The position numbers and the translations under genes were made by a program. Below, piece after piece: positions 10,599 to 21,692 of a stretch of 64,000 nt of DNA. Position 1 is the stretch's first letter; each line of letters starts with the position of its first letter. The stretch comes from Brevipalpus yothersi (taxonomy: Eukaryota; Arthropoda; Arachnida; Trombidiformes; Tenuipalpidae), in the NCBI GenBank assembly GCA_003956705.1, contig QZCP01000412.1:163384-227383 (forward strand). Direction: 5' to 3'. The notes below the pieces were generated by a model, which saw nothing but the letters and a program-made list of their open reading frames with translations, did not search any database and had not been told where the DNA came from.

Positions 10599-11549
10599 AT
10601 GGCACCAAAACGGAAGCTTCGGAAAAATGGTAAACAGAACGTTGTGAAGGAAACCAAAAAGAGGTCCAAAGTCTGTGTGAAGGCTACTCCAAAGGACAAG
10701 CAATCAGATGAGGTAAATTTATTCAATGTGTTCGCTTGGAATTTTTTACCATACCCTGACCATTGTTGATCTCATCTTCTCTAGCCTGGACCGTCTCGAG
10801 GTAGAAAAAATTCCTGTGAATCACATGATCAACCAAGCCAGGTCAGTCCACTCATTCTTTCAATTGCCTTGATTAGAATAATTGAGCCCATCTATATTTT
10901 TGATCATTTCATTTTTCTCAGCCTGGACCGTCGCATCGTAGAAAAATTTCTTCTAAATCACATGATAAATCGAACGAGGTTAGTCCACTCATTCTTTCTT
11001 TCGACCTGACAAGAATGTTACGGTGTATGCTGTTCATTTTCTTTTACTTTGTTCTTCTCAGGCGCCCAGCGATAGCGAAAATTCCTCTCAAAAATCAGAA
11101 GAATTCGATACATATAGTAGCGAATGGCGTAAACAATATCGCGGAGGTAAAAGTTTCAAAATCTTCCTTTCATTTTAACTTCACCTTCTTCCTATTCAGC
11201 CTGGACAACTCGTAGGCTTTTTCTCCGCCATGTAGGATACATCAATGAGCTTCGAGAGGCAAACCGAATTGAGAAACTGAAGCTCTACACTCCTAAACAG
11301 CTGTTAAGAGCATACATGTTTTTTGGATACTACCCTCTCGAACGTTACAGATGGGATGTCCTTGTCCATAACAACAGAATATCTCGCCAAACACTAGCAA
11401 GGGATGCCGTTTATCAAATGATCCGTGATGTCCACCCAGTGCTCGATATTGATGAGCTTGATGAGCATTGGAACGAATTTGAACTTGAGTGTCGAAAACT
11501 CTTCACCTGGTGGTGGAGAGATTTCGTGATTGAGTCTGAGTCTGATTGA
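10599..11549 (+). CDS. BEN-like family protein, intact copy C with extra linker exons, 220 aa
   Basis: Five exons: 10599-10712, 10785-10841, 10922-10978, 11062-11146 and 11200-11549; all junction phases agree. The N-terminus is basic (MAPKRKLRKNGKQN...TKKRSK) with a PKRK nuclear-localisation-like start. Exons 2 and 3 are each 57 nt and both start Pro-Gly-Pro-Ser; they look like a tandem exon duplication. Exon 4 is Ser/Glu-rich. Exon 5 begins WTTRRLFLRHVGYINEL and carries the domain: KQLLRAYMFFGYYP, RISRQTLARDAVYQMI, DVHPVLD, then EHWNEFELECRKLF. It ends in an acidic tail (ESESD). This is the longest intact family member here. A nuclear DNA-binding role is inferred only from basic residues and BEN-like layout. 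Confidence 0.7.
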
Positions 11550-12659
11550 GTGAATATTAATATTGAGTTAATCTGAAAAATTTCTGGAAAGATGAGAGTA
11601 GTAAATTCGAATCATTTCATATCCCAATCCACCCTAGGGTGAAGCTTCCAATCATTTGGGAAGAAATCATATGAAAAATCGGATATGTAAACTGCTGAAT
11701 TATTTTTCTACGCGATAGATCAAAACCATTGCTTCTTCATTCTTAAAAAAATGTCTACACAAACTTTACAATCTGTAATCCAGCAACTCTTTTCTGTTTT
11801 TATCATTAGCCTCTATGCTTCTCTGAATGATTCGATAGGTCTCTCTTTCCCCTTCATGATCGAAGTTAATTGAGAGTTCGTCAGCATAGCTTGATGATTA
11901 ATTTCAAATTCAACTGGATTATTGATTCAGATCCATGAATTAAGATGGAAAAAGATCCATGGGTAAAAAGGAGCATCAGATGGCTCTTACTAATCAGCAA
12001 ATTACGTTAATTGGATTGGTTATATGACATGTAAATCACAATACTTGTTACTCTATAAAGTCTTCAAAATCATGCTCTTTTTCCCAACGTCTATCATCCA
12101 AGATGGCCTTCTTGACTGCATTGCTAAGAGCATCTGATGCAATGAATAGCTACTCGTTGATCTGATGTGAGGAAAGCTCACTGAAAAGCTTTGCTTTCAT
12201 GAATGTCCTCCTGTTAAATTAACAGTGTTAATCCCTTCACTTTCCTTCAAACACATACATGTAAAGTATTTACAAGAAGACATACAGTTTTTCTATCAAA
12301 GCTTCAGTCAATCACTTTGATTGTTTTCGATTGAGGTGTGCTCATTAGTGTCTCAATTGATTGCTTGTTGTGAGTTGATCCTCTGATTGTATTCATTTTC
12401 ATCCATATCTTATGCAATTGATCCAGTAATTGATCACTTGGCTGATTGCAGTTGCAATTTGAATCTACATATATTGTTCCACATTGATAATTGTCAGTTT
12501 GTACATCTAGATTTCATCATTGCTTGCATTCCTCTTTTCTGTTGATGCCCAAAACTCCACTTCGTAGTTGGTAAAATCGTTACTTTCTCTCTAATTACAT
12601 CCATTTAGTGATACATTTTCAATTGTGACTGTTCAGCTCGAAAAAATAGAACGAAAAAT
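11550..12659. other. about 1.1 kb without recognisable features
   Basis: No ORF with coding character and no match to the duplicated units. Only scattered AT-rich runs are seen. Confidence 0.6.
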
Positions 12660-13931
12660 ATGGGATCCAAGGTAGGTGGCCTCAATAATTCTTTCATTTC
12701 AACTATAATTCCTCCTTTTAGCGTTTATCATCAACTCATCTGATTATTTTCTTGCTAGCAGGATCCACCATTCCCTGTTTTCAACGAGGTGCATGTGGTG
12801 AGCATCATAAATGAGTTCATGAGAGATATTGTGAGCAAAGATGTGGAGGCCTTCTCTTATGGCCTTGTCCCTCTAATCCAGCATGTTTACAAGAGGCAGA
12901 TCAGAAATTTGGAACTCTCCGAGGACCAACCGATAAACCCGAAAGAACATCAGAAAGGCACTGGCATCTTTAAATTTGGAATACAACCTCAAGAAGAGAT
13001 GAGCACATCTGACGAGTCGATACACCCTTGCACACTGATTCTCAAATTTGTGGAATGCCTTAATAATCATAGGGTTGAGCAAAATCATATTCTTCTGAGT
13101 GAAATGATGTGTAAAGATCGTGAAGAACTGAAAAAGTTGCAAAGAACGCAAGGATCCGCTCTTTGTTCTGATGAGGATTTAGAGATGCCTTTTCTGGTGG
13201 TCTTTTACCATGAGAGATTCATGCCACAAATTGAAAGCTGCAAGAGTGCATACCATTGGATGGATCGTTTCAACTGCTCGATCTCACAATTGAAAGAAAA
13301 GTACATCAGTCTCGAAGAATGCGAGAAAAATCTAGATCACGATGCTCCAAGGATTCTCCACATCTGTATTCAGCGTGTATGTGAAGATAAAGGCGATTTG
13401 CCTTACGAAACCTATCAACTCGTCCTTCTTCTTCATGATATCAAGAAGTTCAAGGAAGATTTTGGTGGAAAGGTACCACAATTGAGAGAGTTGGAGAAAA
13501 AAATTGATGATTTCGATCCTCTGAAGAATCCTTTTTCTCGTCCAGCTCGCGAACATTATAAATCTATGAAAGAGCATCCTCGTTTCCGGTGCTTAATGAC
13601 ATTCATCAAGTTGGTTGCTGAATATCTTTCAAACTCTCTAGAAAATCTCCAGGATCCTTCCGATAAAAAATCAGCCTTGCGATCAGCAAAAAAGTATGCT
13701 GAAACCTTATCTCGAGATGCCACAATAATTACCGTTTCTGCGTTTTTGTACAACATTTGGAAAGAAGGAGGAGCATCTCCTAATTTTTCTGAAATTGGTG
13801 AAACTCCGAGCGAAGTTGGACTCTCCTTCCTAAATATTGGACAGCAAACATTCGATGATTCGAAAAATCTTCTAATGGAACTTGTATCTATCCATGATAA
13901 TAGAAAAATTATGGCAAAGAAGATTGTGTAA
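12660..13931 (+). CDS. unknown 393-aa soluble protein
   Basis: Exon 1 is only 12 nt (12660-12671, MGSK), spliced over a 90-bp intron to exon 2 at 12762-13931, which opens DPPFPVFNEVHVVSIINEF in phase. The protein is predicted all-helical and charged, with no signal peptide or membrane segment. Notable stretches are HPCTLILKFVECLNNHRVEQ, PFLVVFYHERFMPQIE, YETYQLVLLLHDIKKFKEDF and EHPRFRCLMTFIKLVAEYL. I do not recognise the family. A decayed partial copy with its 3' flank lies at 20.8-21.7 kb, and in both places a zinc-finger gene copy follows downstream, so the pair duplicated as one block. The 12-nt first exon is inferred from splice consensus. Confidence 0.7.
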
Positions 13932-14547
13932 TTAGAATGGTGACCAGCAGTCTCATAACTATTGCTGAAAACATCATCTACCATATCGTTTCTTTCTTCG
14001 CCACTGTTCATCCTCACCACATCAAATTTACCAAGAATCATTCCCATAACAACAACTACCACTACCACTGCTATATCAACCAAGCCAGAAAAAATATCTC
14101 CTCTTTAGTGAATGGTGGTCAACTGGTGCTTGGAAGATCAGACAGCAAGTCTTCAGATGACAACGCTAATGATGTAAAAACTTGGATTCAGTTGAAACTG
14201 TTGAAAATAATCAGATCCACCGTACAAGTGAGGTCTCCGTGGCTAGTTTTGTTTGATATTTATCTCGTCAGCATCTTAAAGAAGAATTTATGTTCATAGT
14301 ATGAACTTCACACATTGGCTAGCTTTCCTGCTCGAAGTTGAAGAAAAATGTCGCCCATATGCGACTACTGTTGAGAGGGAGAAGTTGCTTGATGAAATAT
14401 TTCTTCTAGTATTTCACGTTCTTGTGAGAAAGTTTTCTTTACTGCCTTTTCTTATTTGTATGCAATTTCTTTTTTATCTTAATTTTTAATCATCTTCTAC
14501 CTCGTTTAACTTTAGTGTGCTTCCTTTATATGTCACTTTGTTTTCAG
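13932..14547 (+). other. duplicated flank with degenerate R1; weak ORF
   Basis: The flank is shared with 21,313-21,877. A 120-codon ORF at 13,937-14,299 has no coding character in the sister copy and is doubtful. About 14,320-14,400 is a degenerate R1 (TTTCCTGC instead of TTTCCCGC). Confidence 0.5.
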
Positions 14548-15063
14548 TGTGTTGATGAAATTGTTCAACATAGCCATAAGGAGCTGAGAGTGTTTCTCAC
14601 TAACAGGTTAGATGAACAGATACAGGTACCCAAAAACTTCCTGAGCTCAATCTAGATCCTATCAATTACCGAGATATATAGAATAATATATCCATAATTA
14701 CGTTCTAAAATCTTCAATCATGTTTACAGCTATATTGTGAAAGCAGAACTCGATTGCAATTTGATTGATATAGTTCGTTTCTTGTTTGCTCTATTTTGTG
14801 CTGCAGATTGTTGTACCCTAACTGTTCAGTGGATAAAGATGATTGTTCGCCCAGCACCAAAGGAATTTCTGTTGAGAGTATCAGCTAACCAGCAACGATA
14901 TCATGAAGATACCGGTGATGACATGATGAAGTACCTGGCATATACCCTGAAGATAGCTGGTCACAGATTAATGGACCTGAAGGACGAGAGAGTGAAAGAC
15001 GAACATGTAAAGGGTAGAATGGGAAGGGTCCTTGGAGTAAGGAGTCATCATATCATGATCTGA
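14548..15063 (+). pseudogene. zinc-finger gene copy cut off before its finger
   Basis: Matches the intact copy at 22 kb through the first exon (14548-14606, VDEIVQHSHKELRVFL) and the second (from 14730, IVKAELDCNLIDIV...KEFLLRVSANQQ...KDERVKDEH), then diverges abruptly at about 15,053 inside SRSHH. From there the sequence is the R2 block (CATGATCTGATATATCG). The frame runs into TGA after two codons. The C2HC finger is absent, so the putative nucleic-acid-binding part was lost by the join. Confidence 0.75.
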
Positions 15064-15460
15064 TATATCGTTCCTATGATGAAGTCGGAACATTGTTCCA
15101 GCTTTTTCCATGATAGATTATTCTTAGGTTTCCGGTGATTGAGGCTGACTGTCATGGCATGGATTCGCCTCATGGATTACATACACTGATGGCGATTGAG
15201 ATTTGACGGAAAAAAGTCCATTGCTCTCACGCAAGATGCTTTCCAAATTTGTATTGGATGAATTGGCTACCATGACCTTAACTATTTCAATTGAAGCTGG
15301 AGCATTGCTCTAGCTTCCAGAAGAAGGCCAGTTCTATATTATAACTATCTGATGAAAATCTCAATGCCACATTTGAGATTGTTCCCAATCATAATTTTTC
15401 CAGTCATTTTCCATTGTGTCTCGTTTGCTTTCTTGATCCGATAACTTCTCTAGTTCCTCT
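15053..15460 (+). repeat. dispersed block R2, copy upstream of family copy D
   Basis: R2 is a roughly 350-400-bp non-coding unit with key words CTTTTTCCATGATAG and GACTGTCATGGCATGGATT. Other copies: about 940-1200, 3840-4180, 18,200-18,620, 23,130-23,560 and 27,700-28,060. No terminal repeats are visible. It is best read as 5' region of the D/E/F/A type family genes that spread with them. Confidence 0.6.
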
Positions 15461-15529
15461 GCCTCTCAAATAAATTCATCACCGAATTATATCTTCATCA
15501 GTTTCTCACACACCTTCTGGATCAATCCC

Positions 15530-16350
15530 ATGAATAACCGAGAAATACTTAAGGAGGCGATCTTCTGGTCAACCAAGCGAATCCATCCAGATGCAGATGA
15601 TTCTGTACTCAAATCTCATTGGAAAGAATTTGAAAATCAATATACACCAGGCTTTCCTCCGAAAATTCAGCTTCCTCTGCCAATCTTACCACTCAAACTT
15701 TGTTACCGCTCAATCCGGCCTCGAAGCGTGTTTTGAGAAGGTCATCCAGAATTTCGGCAAAGAAATCGGTAGAGCCTCAAATCTGTGAGCAGACTATCTC
15801 CATGGAGAAGCAATCTAGCAAGGTAGGTTATCCAATGTTCCAATACAGTATTTGAGCTCTTTTTCATCGCTTTTCATTTTATCCTACTCAGACTACATCG
15901 TTTAAAGGTGAAGAGAGCTCCCATGAACGAGTTGAGCATTGGCGTGAAGAATTACAAGAAGGTAACAATCTGGAACCTCTCCTACTGAACTAATAAGCGT
16001 CAACTTCTTTCTGCTCATTAGGTTTCGTGTTTTTCTCCTGGGTTAACTATGTATGGAAGAATACGACTGAACTCGGCCCTGAGAATTTTCTCAGACGCTA
16101 TGCCCCCACAGAGCTTCTTAGAGTATAAATGTTTTTCGGTCTCTACCCAAACGAGGCACATAGATGGTTAGTTATGATGGAAGGCGTGCGCTTGGAGCCC
16201 AGAGAAGTATGCAAATCACATGTGTATCGTTCTGTGCGTCGAGTGTATCCTGAAGCAGATGAACATCAACTCTACTTGGGAAGAATTCAAAGAAGAGTGT
16301 TCCAAACTCTTCTTTCTCAACGCGTAAAATCAGCGAAGAAATCCCGATGA
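15530..16350 (+). pseudogene. dead BEN-like family member (copy D)
   Basis: Parallels intact copy E (28,125-28,977) exon for exon. The first exon starts MNNREILKEAIFWSTKRIHPDAD (half-domain) but shifts frame at about 15,645. The linker exon at about 15,895 and the domain exon at about 16,022 follow. The domain exon reads FVFFSWVNYVWKNTTELGP up to an in-frame TAA at 16,126-16,128 (TATAAATG where E has TATACATG), and a second frameshift at about 16,270 replaces the Trp-Glu-Glu-Phe motif. At least three lesions, so it is not functional. The 3' flank to about 16,580 matches that of copy E. Confidence 0.8.
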
Positions 16351-16736
16351 CCACTAATCTAAAGGACTTTCTACTCTCTCCAGTATAAAAGTATAAAAAT
16401 TTTCAAAAATGTTGAAAAATCAATGAAATGAACAAATCCAATGCCAAATTTCCCATTTAAAGTGACTGCTTGTTCATACCACCATTTAAACCACGATACA
16501 CAATCTGATGCTCCTTTTCATCATCAAATAGCTCTACTTCTCCGATTGACTAATCTCGAAAACCCCCCGGTTAGTTTTTTATGCAAATTTTTCATTTGTC
16601 TTTGGACAAAATCTACTAATCTATCAATTATGACGTGACAAAGGTCTGTTCGCTGTCGGGTTAGGTATCTTAATGGGTTCTATGAAGCTGGAGCAATGCA
16701 CCTTGATCGATTTCGAGAGAAGGAACATCAGGAACA

Positions 16737-16895
16737 ATGATAATGTCAATCTCTTTGGTAAATCGGAAGGATCGGAAGCCATCTAAAGAAGAAATCCTCC
16801 TCAATCTAATTCTATGGACCATACTGTATCAATTCTTGATTATGGAAGAATTGACTTGGGTTTTGATTATTTTTCTTAACAATCTTTTCTATCTT
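16737..16895 (+). pseudogene. fragment of DNA2 3' end
   Basis: 16,737-16,800 matches the DNA2 coding sequence near 35,070-35,135 (SLVKR..DRKPSKEEIL region). The next bases match DNA2's 3' flank near 35,385-35,460 (CAATTCTTGAT...AAGAATTGACT). About 250 bp including helicase motif VI and the stop are missing between the two parts. It is an internally deleted relic. Confidence 0.75.
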
Positions 16896-16924
16896 AGTTT
16901 AAATCAACGATCAACATCGAGCTC

Positions 16925-17342
16925 GTAGTATATTGAAAAATAGTTTTATTTCGCTAACATCCGCTATCAATGCCAAACTACTTTGCTCAAGAAATGTAGC
17001 TCCAATGGATTGTAGTGGTGATCTATCCAGTAAATCATCTACCAGCTCAAATATTGGTATACTGACCGATAAACGGCCAACTTCTGGATTCCATCCGATC
17101 AGCGTCCCAGCATCATCACGATATATGTGCAGTATAATACTTATCATTCGATCTACAATCGAGGGGGTTCAGGGTTCAGGTTCAGTGAGAATGCTGCCCA
17201 CTATGTTCATGATCCGATTATTGGACCGAATTCGGGTTCAACATTAAATCCAATTCGGAACACTTTAGTGCCATCACAATACTTGATGCCCACCACATTG
17301 CATCATCATTCAAGTGGCAACAACATTAATGATAAGAAGTGA
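16925..17342 (+). pseudogene. C-terminal fragment of an unidentified membrane protein
   Basis: Begins with LKNSFISLTSAINAKLLCSR, which overlaps the fragment at 20,366-20,765, and continues past it (ILTDKRPTSGFHPISVP). After a frame shift near 17,110 another frame continues (YHSIYNRGGSGFRFSENAAH ... NDKK stop at 17,342). Together the two fragments suggest a parent protein with one membrane segment and an Asn/Ser/His-rich tail. The parent is not in this window, and I do not recognise it. Confidence 0.5.
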
Positions 17343-17939
17343 TCCAATCCCTTTCAGATCATCACGTTCATTTTTATCTCAAATTTGTTCATCATCGTTG
17401 TCATCTCATTATTTCATCGTAATCTCATATCACCTTCAACAACATTCTCATCAACCAAGTTCATTCTATTGCTCATCTTTGACACTCTACTTTTGAGGCC
17501 AAAAATTTTGTCTCTTTTCGGATAACCTCATGAGCCTCTCATCATCTCATTATCATTTCAAGCTTCTTGACCATGTTTATAAACTGTGATGTTATACTTA
17601 ATTGATACTTAGTAATTTCAATCTCTACATTAAGTTTTTCCCCAAAATTGTATCAATCCACGCTCAACGAGAAGCAAACTTTTTTTTGTGTGTTTTATCA
17701 TTCGTTTTGTTGCTCAAAAGAGAAACAAACGATAATAAAAAATAAAAAATCAGTTAAATAATTATTCATTTCTCGGCTTGACCCATAACTAGTCGATCAC
17801 ACTAACCATCGGCTTCCAGTTCTAATCAATCCTGAGGCTGCATTATAGCTCAAAGTTGCCAGTTAATGGGCTTTTCATTCGATATGGATAGGTCGTGTTG
17901 CACGAATTACCTGTAAATAATTATAGAAACAAAAGAATT

Positions 17940-18060
17940 CCCTAGGAGAACGAATTTACCGTTATTCGGGCAAAGCGTTCCCGCTCAAAATTAATCGGGA
18001 AGTGTCCGTTGCAGCGCCACTGTTGAGACTGACGAAATATTGAATTTAGTATTTCATCAT
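17940..18060 (+). promoter_or_regulatory. upstream block R1, copy before gene F
   Basis: Carries GTTCCCGCTCAAAATTAAT (one mismatch to the E2F-like core) and GCGCCACTGTTGAGACTGAC. It is followed by R2 at about 18,200-18,620 and then the gene F start. The same R1-R2-gene order is seen at 27.5-28.1 kb. Confidence 0.45.
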
Positions 18061-18695
18061 CTTTCTCATCACGTTTTTAGAAAAATTTTCTTCATTATTG
18101 TTATTTTATAATAATATTATAATCCTTTCCTGTGCTTCTTCTATTCTTCTATTGACTCAATTGAAAATAATCTCTCATCAACCTTAGTTTAATTCAGCTT
18201 CTATTGTGTTTACAATTTTCAACTTGAGGTGAGTATAATCATGATCTGAAAATCGCTCTCAGGTTAAAGTCAGAACATTGTTCCAACTTTTTCCATGATA
18301 GGTTATTCCCAGGCTTCCGCTGATTGAAGCTGACTGTCATGGCATGGATTTGGGAAAAGATGGTGGGAAAAAGTCAATTGCTACCACGCAAGATGTTTTC
18401 CAAATTTGTATTAGCTACCATGACCTGAATTATTTCAATTGAAGCTAGCATTGCTCTAGCTTCATTCTTGTACCATATGATTCGATGATCATGATCTAAA
18501 ATTTTATTTGACAACCATCCACTGCACCTCTCAATGCTACATTTGAGATTGTTCCTAATCCCAATCTTTTGGTCATTTCTCATCGTGTTTGGTTTGCTTG
18601 CTTGATACTGATAGTCTCTTTCATCTGCTTCTCAAATAGATACATATTCACGTTTTCAAATTTGAATTTTCATCAGTTCTTTACATCCCTTCACA

Positions 18696-19472
18696 ATGGT
18701 GCATAAACGAGTGGTTTTAAGGAGGTTATCCAGAATTTCGGCGAAAAAGCAAATAAAGTATAGTGTATGTGAGAAGACTCTTCCCATGGACAAGCAATCG
18801 AGCAAGGTAATTTATCCAATGTGTCCGATTATATTATTTCAGCTCACTTTCATCGCTTTTCATTCTATCTTTCTCAGCCTGGGTCGTCTAAAGGTGAAGA
18901 AACAACGAAAGGGCCAAACTACAAGAACAAGATGGGAGAGGATGAGGAAAAGAAACCATGTGAGGTAAGCTTGTACTTCCATTTTTGTGATATCTTTGAG
19001 ATTTTATGTATGAATGTATTACAGCCACAACCTGGAACATCAAATCCAACACGTAGAGTTGCTCCTAATGTGTGGCCTTTTTTACTGGAGTTCGTAGGTA
19101 AGATAAGCCTCTCAGTCCATTTAATTAAATACTGAAAAAACTCTTATTCTGACAGAGTGTGGATACTCTTCTTCTTTCATGCAACGCGTGACCAGAATCA
19201 GAAATCTTTGGAAAAGCCGCGATCTGGAAAAATTGAGATCGTACTCGCCTCCAATGCTACTTAGAGCTCTCATGTTTAGAGAGTACTATCCCATTGCTGC
19301 GGATAGGTATCGAACACTGATTGAACGGAAACGCCTGGAACCTCAAAGGATAAACCAGAGAGCACTCTTCAGAATCGTTCTGATCATTTATCCAGATGCT
19401 GATGAATCTAAGCTGAAAAGATATTGGAAAGAATTTGAGATAGTGTGTAAAAAACTCTTTTTCAAGGAATAA
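18696..19472 (+). CDS. BEN-like family protein, intact copy F, 195 aa
   Basis: Four exons, 18696-18806, 18878-18964, 19025-19097 and 19156-19472, all in phase. The N-terminus is strongly basic (MVHKRVVLRRLSRISAKK). Exon 2 is a Pro-Gly-Ser-Ser linker that turns Lys/Glu-rich; exon 3 starts Pro-Gln-Pro-Gly. Exon 4 holds the domain: EKLRSYSPPMLLRALMF, then RYRTLIERKRLEPQRIN, an IFR-type helix ending IIYPDADES, then KRYWKEFEIVCKKLFF. The Arg-Leu-x-Pro, Tyr-Pro-Asp-Ala and Trp...Cys...Leu spacing here is the most BEN-like of the family. Divergence from copies B and G suggests an older split. Function inferred only. Confidence 0.7.
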
Positions 19473-20269
19473 TGATGCAGCAATGATACGATCTATTGAT
19501 GCATTATTGTGTTTATCTATGTGGCCCTCATCTCCATGAGCTCTATTTTCATCCTCAGAGCCTATCACTCTTACTAATCAATCTTGACTCCAAATCCTTT
19601 TGATCAAATTATTATCTTCGTAAACCACATCACGAAAACTCATGGTTATCTATCCATCTTCGACCCGATTTTCACTCTGTCATCTTAGATATGAGAGACC
19701 TTGAGAATACTCTGTGTCTTACTGAATAAACCCACCTCGATTCTGCATTCTCCTTCAGCGTTCAGTTTCCTCTCCTGAACGCGTTCTCAAGATTCTGAAT
19801 GAGGTCTTCTGAGAGCTTTGACGATTGTCTAAGCTCGGAGTGAATCTTGTCATAAACTTTTGTTAATGATACTCTGCACCCAAAATTCTCAATAGGTAAG
19901 GGCAGCTTGTATGTGCTATGAAGAGCTGAGACGATCGTTTATACTCAACTATGTATTTTCAAAGCTCACCATATCAATCTGAAATCACCAATCAACCTTC
20001 TTCGATAGGTTAGATGAGAGTGTATGTCCCAAAACAACTGAATCAATAGTGTCGTCATTTTTCACAATGGAATATGGAATATAAAGGTGATTCCTGCAAT
20101 CTGAAATCTTATGCTATAGATAGCTTTATTTCATTCAAATAACGCTGCTAGTAATGGAGGGAAATGGGAAATGGGAAAAATATCGAGTACATCCCCTCAC
20201 AACATCAACTCTCTCTCTCTATTTCAATGGCTTCAGTAGCCTGATCCTCATTCGATGAACGTGAATCGA
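19473..20269. other. about 0.8 kb without recognisable features
   Basis: No coding ORF; not part of the repeated units as far as I can see. Confidence 0.5.
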
Positions 20270-20340
20270 ACGGATGTGATAGTGGACGTTCTACCAGAAT
20301 GGTTCTGGAGTGAAAATTCCCCATCAAGAGAGGCAAAAAG
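20260..20340 (+). pseudogene. short DNA2 fragment fused to membrane-protein fragment
   Basis: 20,262-20,290 resembles DNA2 near 33,180-33,210 (ATCGAACG.ATGTGATAGTGGAC), and 20,305-20,337 resembles DNA2 near 33,565-33,600 (TGGAGTGAAAATTC.CCATCAAG). About 350 bp of DNA2 between them is deleted. Immediately downstream the membrane-protein fragment starts. Confidence 0.65.
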
Positions 20341-20365
20341 ATCCGGTCAGTTTGCGTCCATCAAT

Positions 20366-20765
20366 GGTTGATAATTTTGCATCTCGTGATGATGCTGACA
20401 CTTCATCAATCGGATCATCTTATGGTAAAGATGATATTGATTCAAATAGAACGCCAGCTTCGATGGCCAATCCATCATGGTGGTCATCGAGTGCAATGTT
20501 TTTCACCAAAGATAATCTAGTGCTACTTATATCATTAATTTTGCTACTCATCACAATCGCTCTTGGTGTATCGATTGTAATTTGTTTCAATCGAGACGAT
20601 ACTCATGGTCCAATCGGTACAGCTCGTAGTACATTGAAAAATAGTTTCATTTCATTAACATCTGCTGTCAATGCCAAACTACTTTGCTCAAGAAACGTAG
20701 CTCCGATGGGTTGTAGTGCTGATCTATCCAGTAAATTATCTACCGGCTCAAATATTGGTATAGAT
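20366..20765 (+). pseudogene. N-terminal fragment of an unidentified membrane protein
   Basis: Open from MVDNFASRDDADTSSIGSS through one strong hydrophobic segment (LVLLISLILLLITIALGVSI) flanked by SAMFFTKDN and CFNRDDTHG, to the overlap with the 16.9-kb copy (STLKNSFISLTSAVNAKLL). It ends where a GATA-rich simple repeat (20,760-20,790) joins it to a different gene fragment. An ATG-initiated type II or III membrane protein is possible for the parent; the fragment itself is truncated. Confidence 0.5.
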
Positions 20766-20791
20766 AGAGAGGTATAGATAGATAGATAAGA

Positions 20792-21312
20792 TAGAGACGA
20801 TTTTATCGGCGAAACCTTTCAACTCGTCCTTTTTCTTCATGATATTAAGAAGTTCAAGGTAGATTTCGGTCAAGAGGTGCTGCAACTGGGAAAGTTGGAG
20901 AAAAATTGATGATTTCGATCCCATGAACAATCCCTTTTCTCGTCCAGCTCGCGAACATAAGGTTGTGAAAAAGCATCCTCGTTTTCGTTCCTCAATAGTA
21001 TGTGGTAGCTGAATATCTTTCAAACTCTCTAGAAAATCTTCAGGATCCTTCTGATAAAAAATCGGCCTTGTGAACAACAAAAAAGTATGCAGAAACCTTT
21101 TCCCCAGACGCCACAATACGTTTGTGCGTTTTTGTACAACATTTGGGAAGAAGGAGAAGGATCTCCTAATTTTTCTGAAATAGGTGAAACCCCAAGTGAA
21201 GTTGGACTCGCCTCTCTAAATATCGAACAGCAAACATTTGATAATGGAAAAATTCTTCTAATGGAACTATTCTCTTCATGATAATAAAAACTTAATGGGA
21301 AGAAGGTTGTGT
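20792..21312 (+). pseudogene. decayed partial copy of the 393-aa gene
   Basis: Corresponds to 13,395-13,931 (shared FYNIW.EG.GSPNFSEIGETPSEVG stretch, in parts). It has several frameshifts and stops, and an internal deletion of the PRFRCLMTFIKLV region. The 5' half is absent: the match begins directly after a GATA-type simple repeat. The 3' flank match continues to about 21,690. Confidence 0.8.
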
Positions 21313-21692
21313 AATTGGAATGGTGACCACCAGTCTCATAACTATTGCTGACAAAGATCATCTATCGTATCATTGTCTCCTTCTTAACCGCTGTTCATCC
21401 TTACCACATCAAGTTTACCGAGAATCATTCCCATCACAACAACTACCACCACCACTACATCAACGTCCAAGCTAGAAAAAATATCTTCCATATCAACTAG
21501 TGCCTGAAAGATCAGATAGCAAGTCTTCAGATAACAATGCTAGTGATGTGAAAATTGTGGATACAGGTGAAACTGTTGGAAATAATCAGATCCACCATAC
21601 AAGTGAGGTCTCCAGTTTTGTTTGATATTTATCTCGTTAGCATCGTAAAGAAGAATTTATGTTCATGGTATAAACTTCATACATTAGCTAGC

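Noticed and set aside
13556..14083. 175-codon minus-strand ORF opposite the 393-aa gene
   Set aside because: Shadow frame; the plus strand has the consistent long frame and a conserved paralogue.
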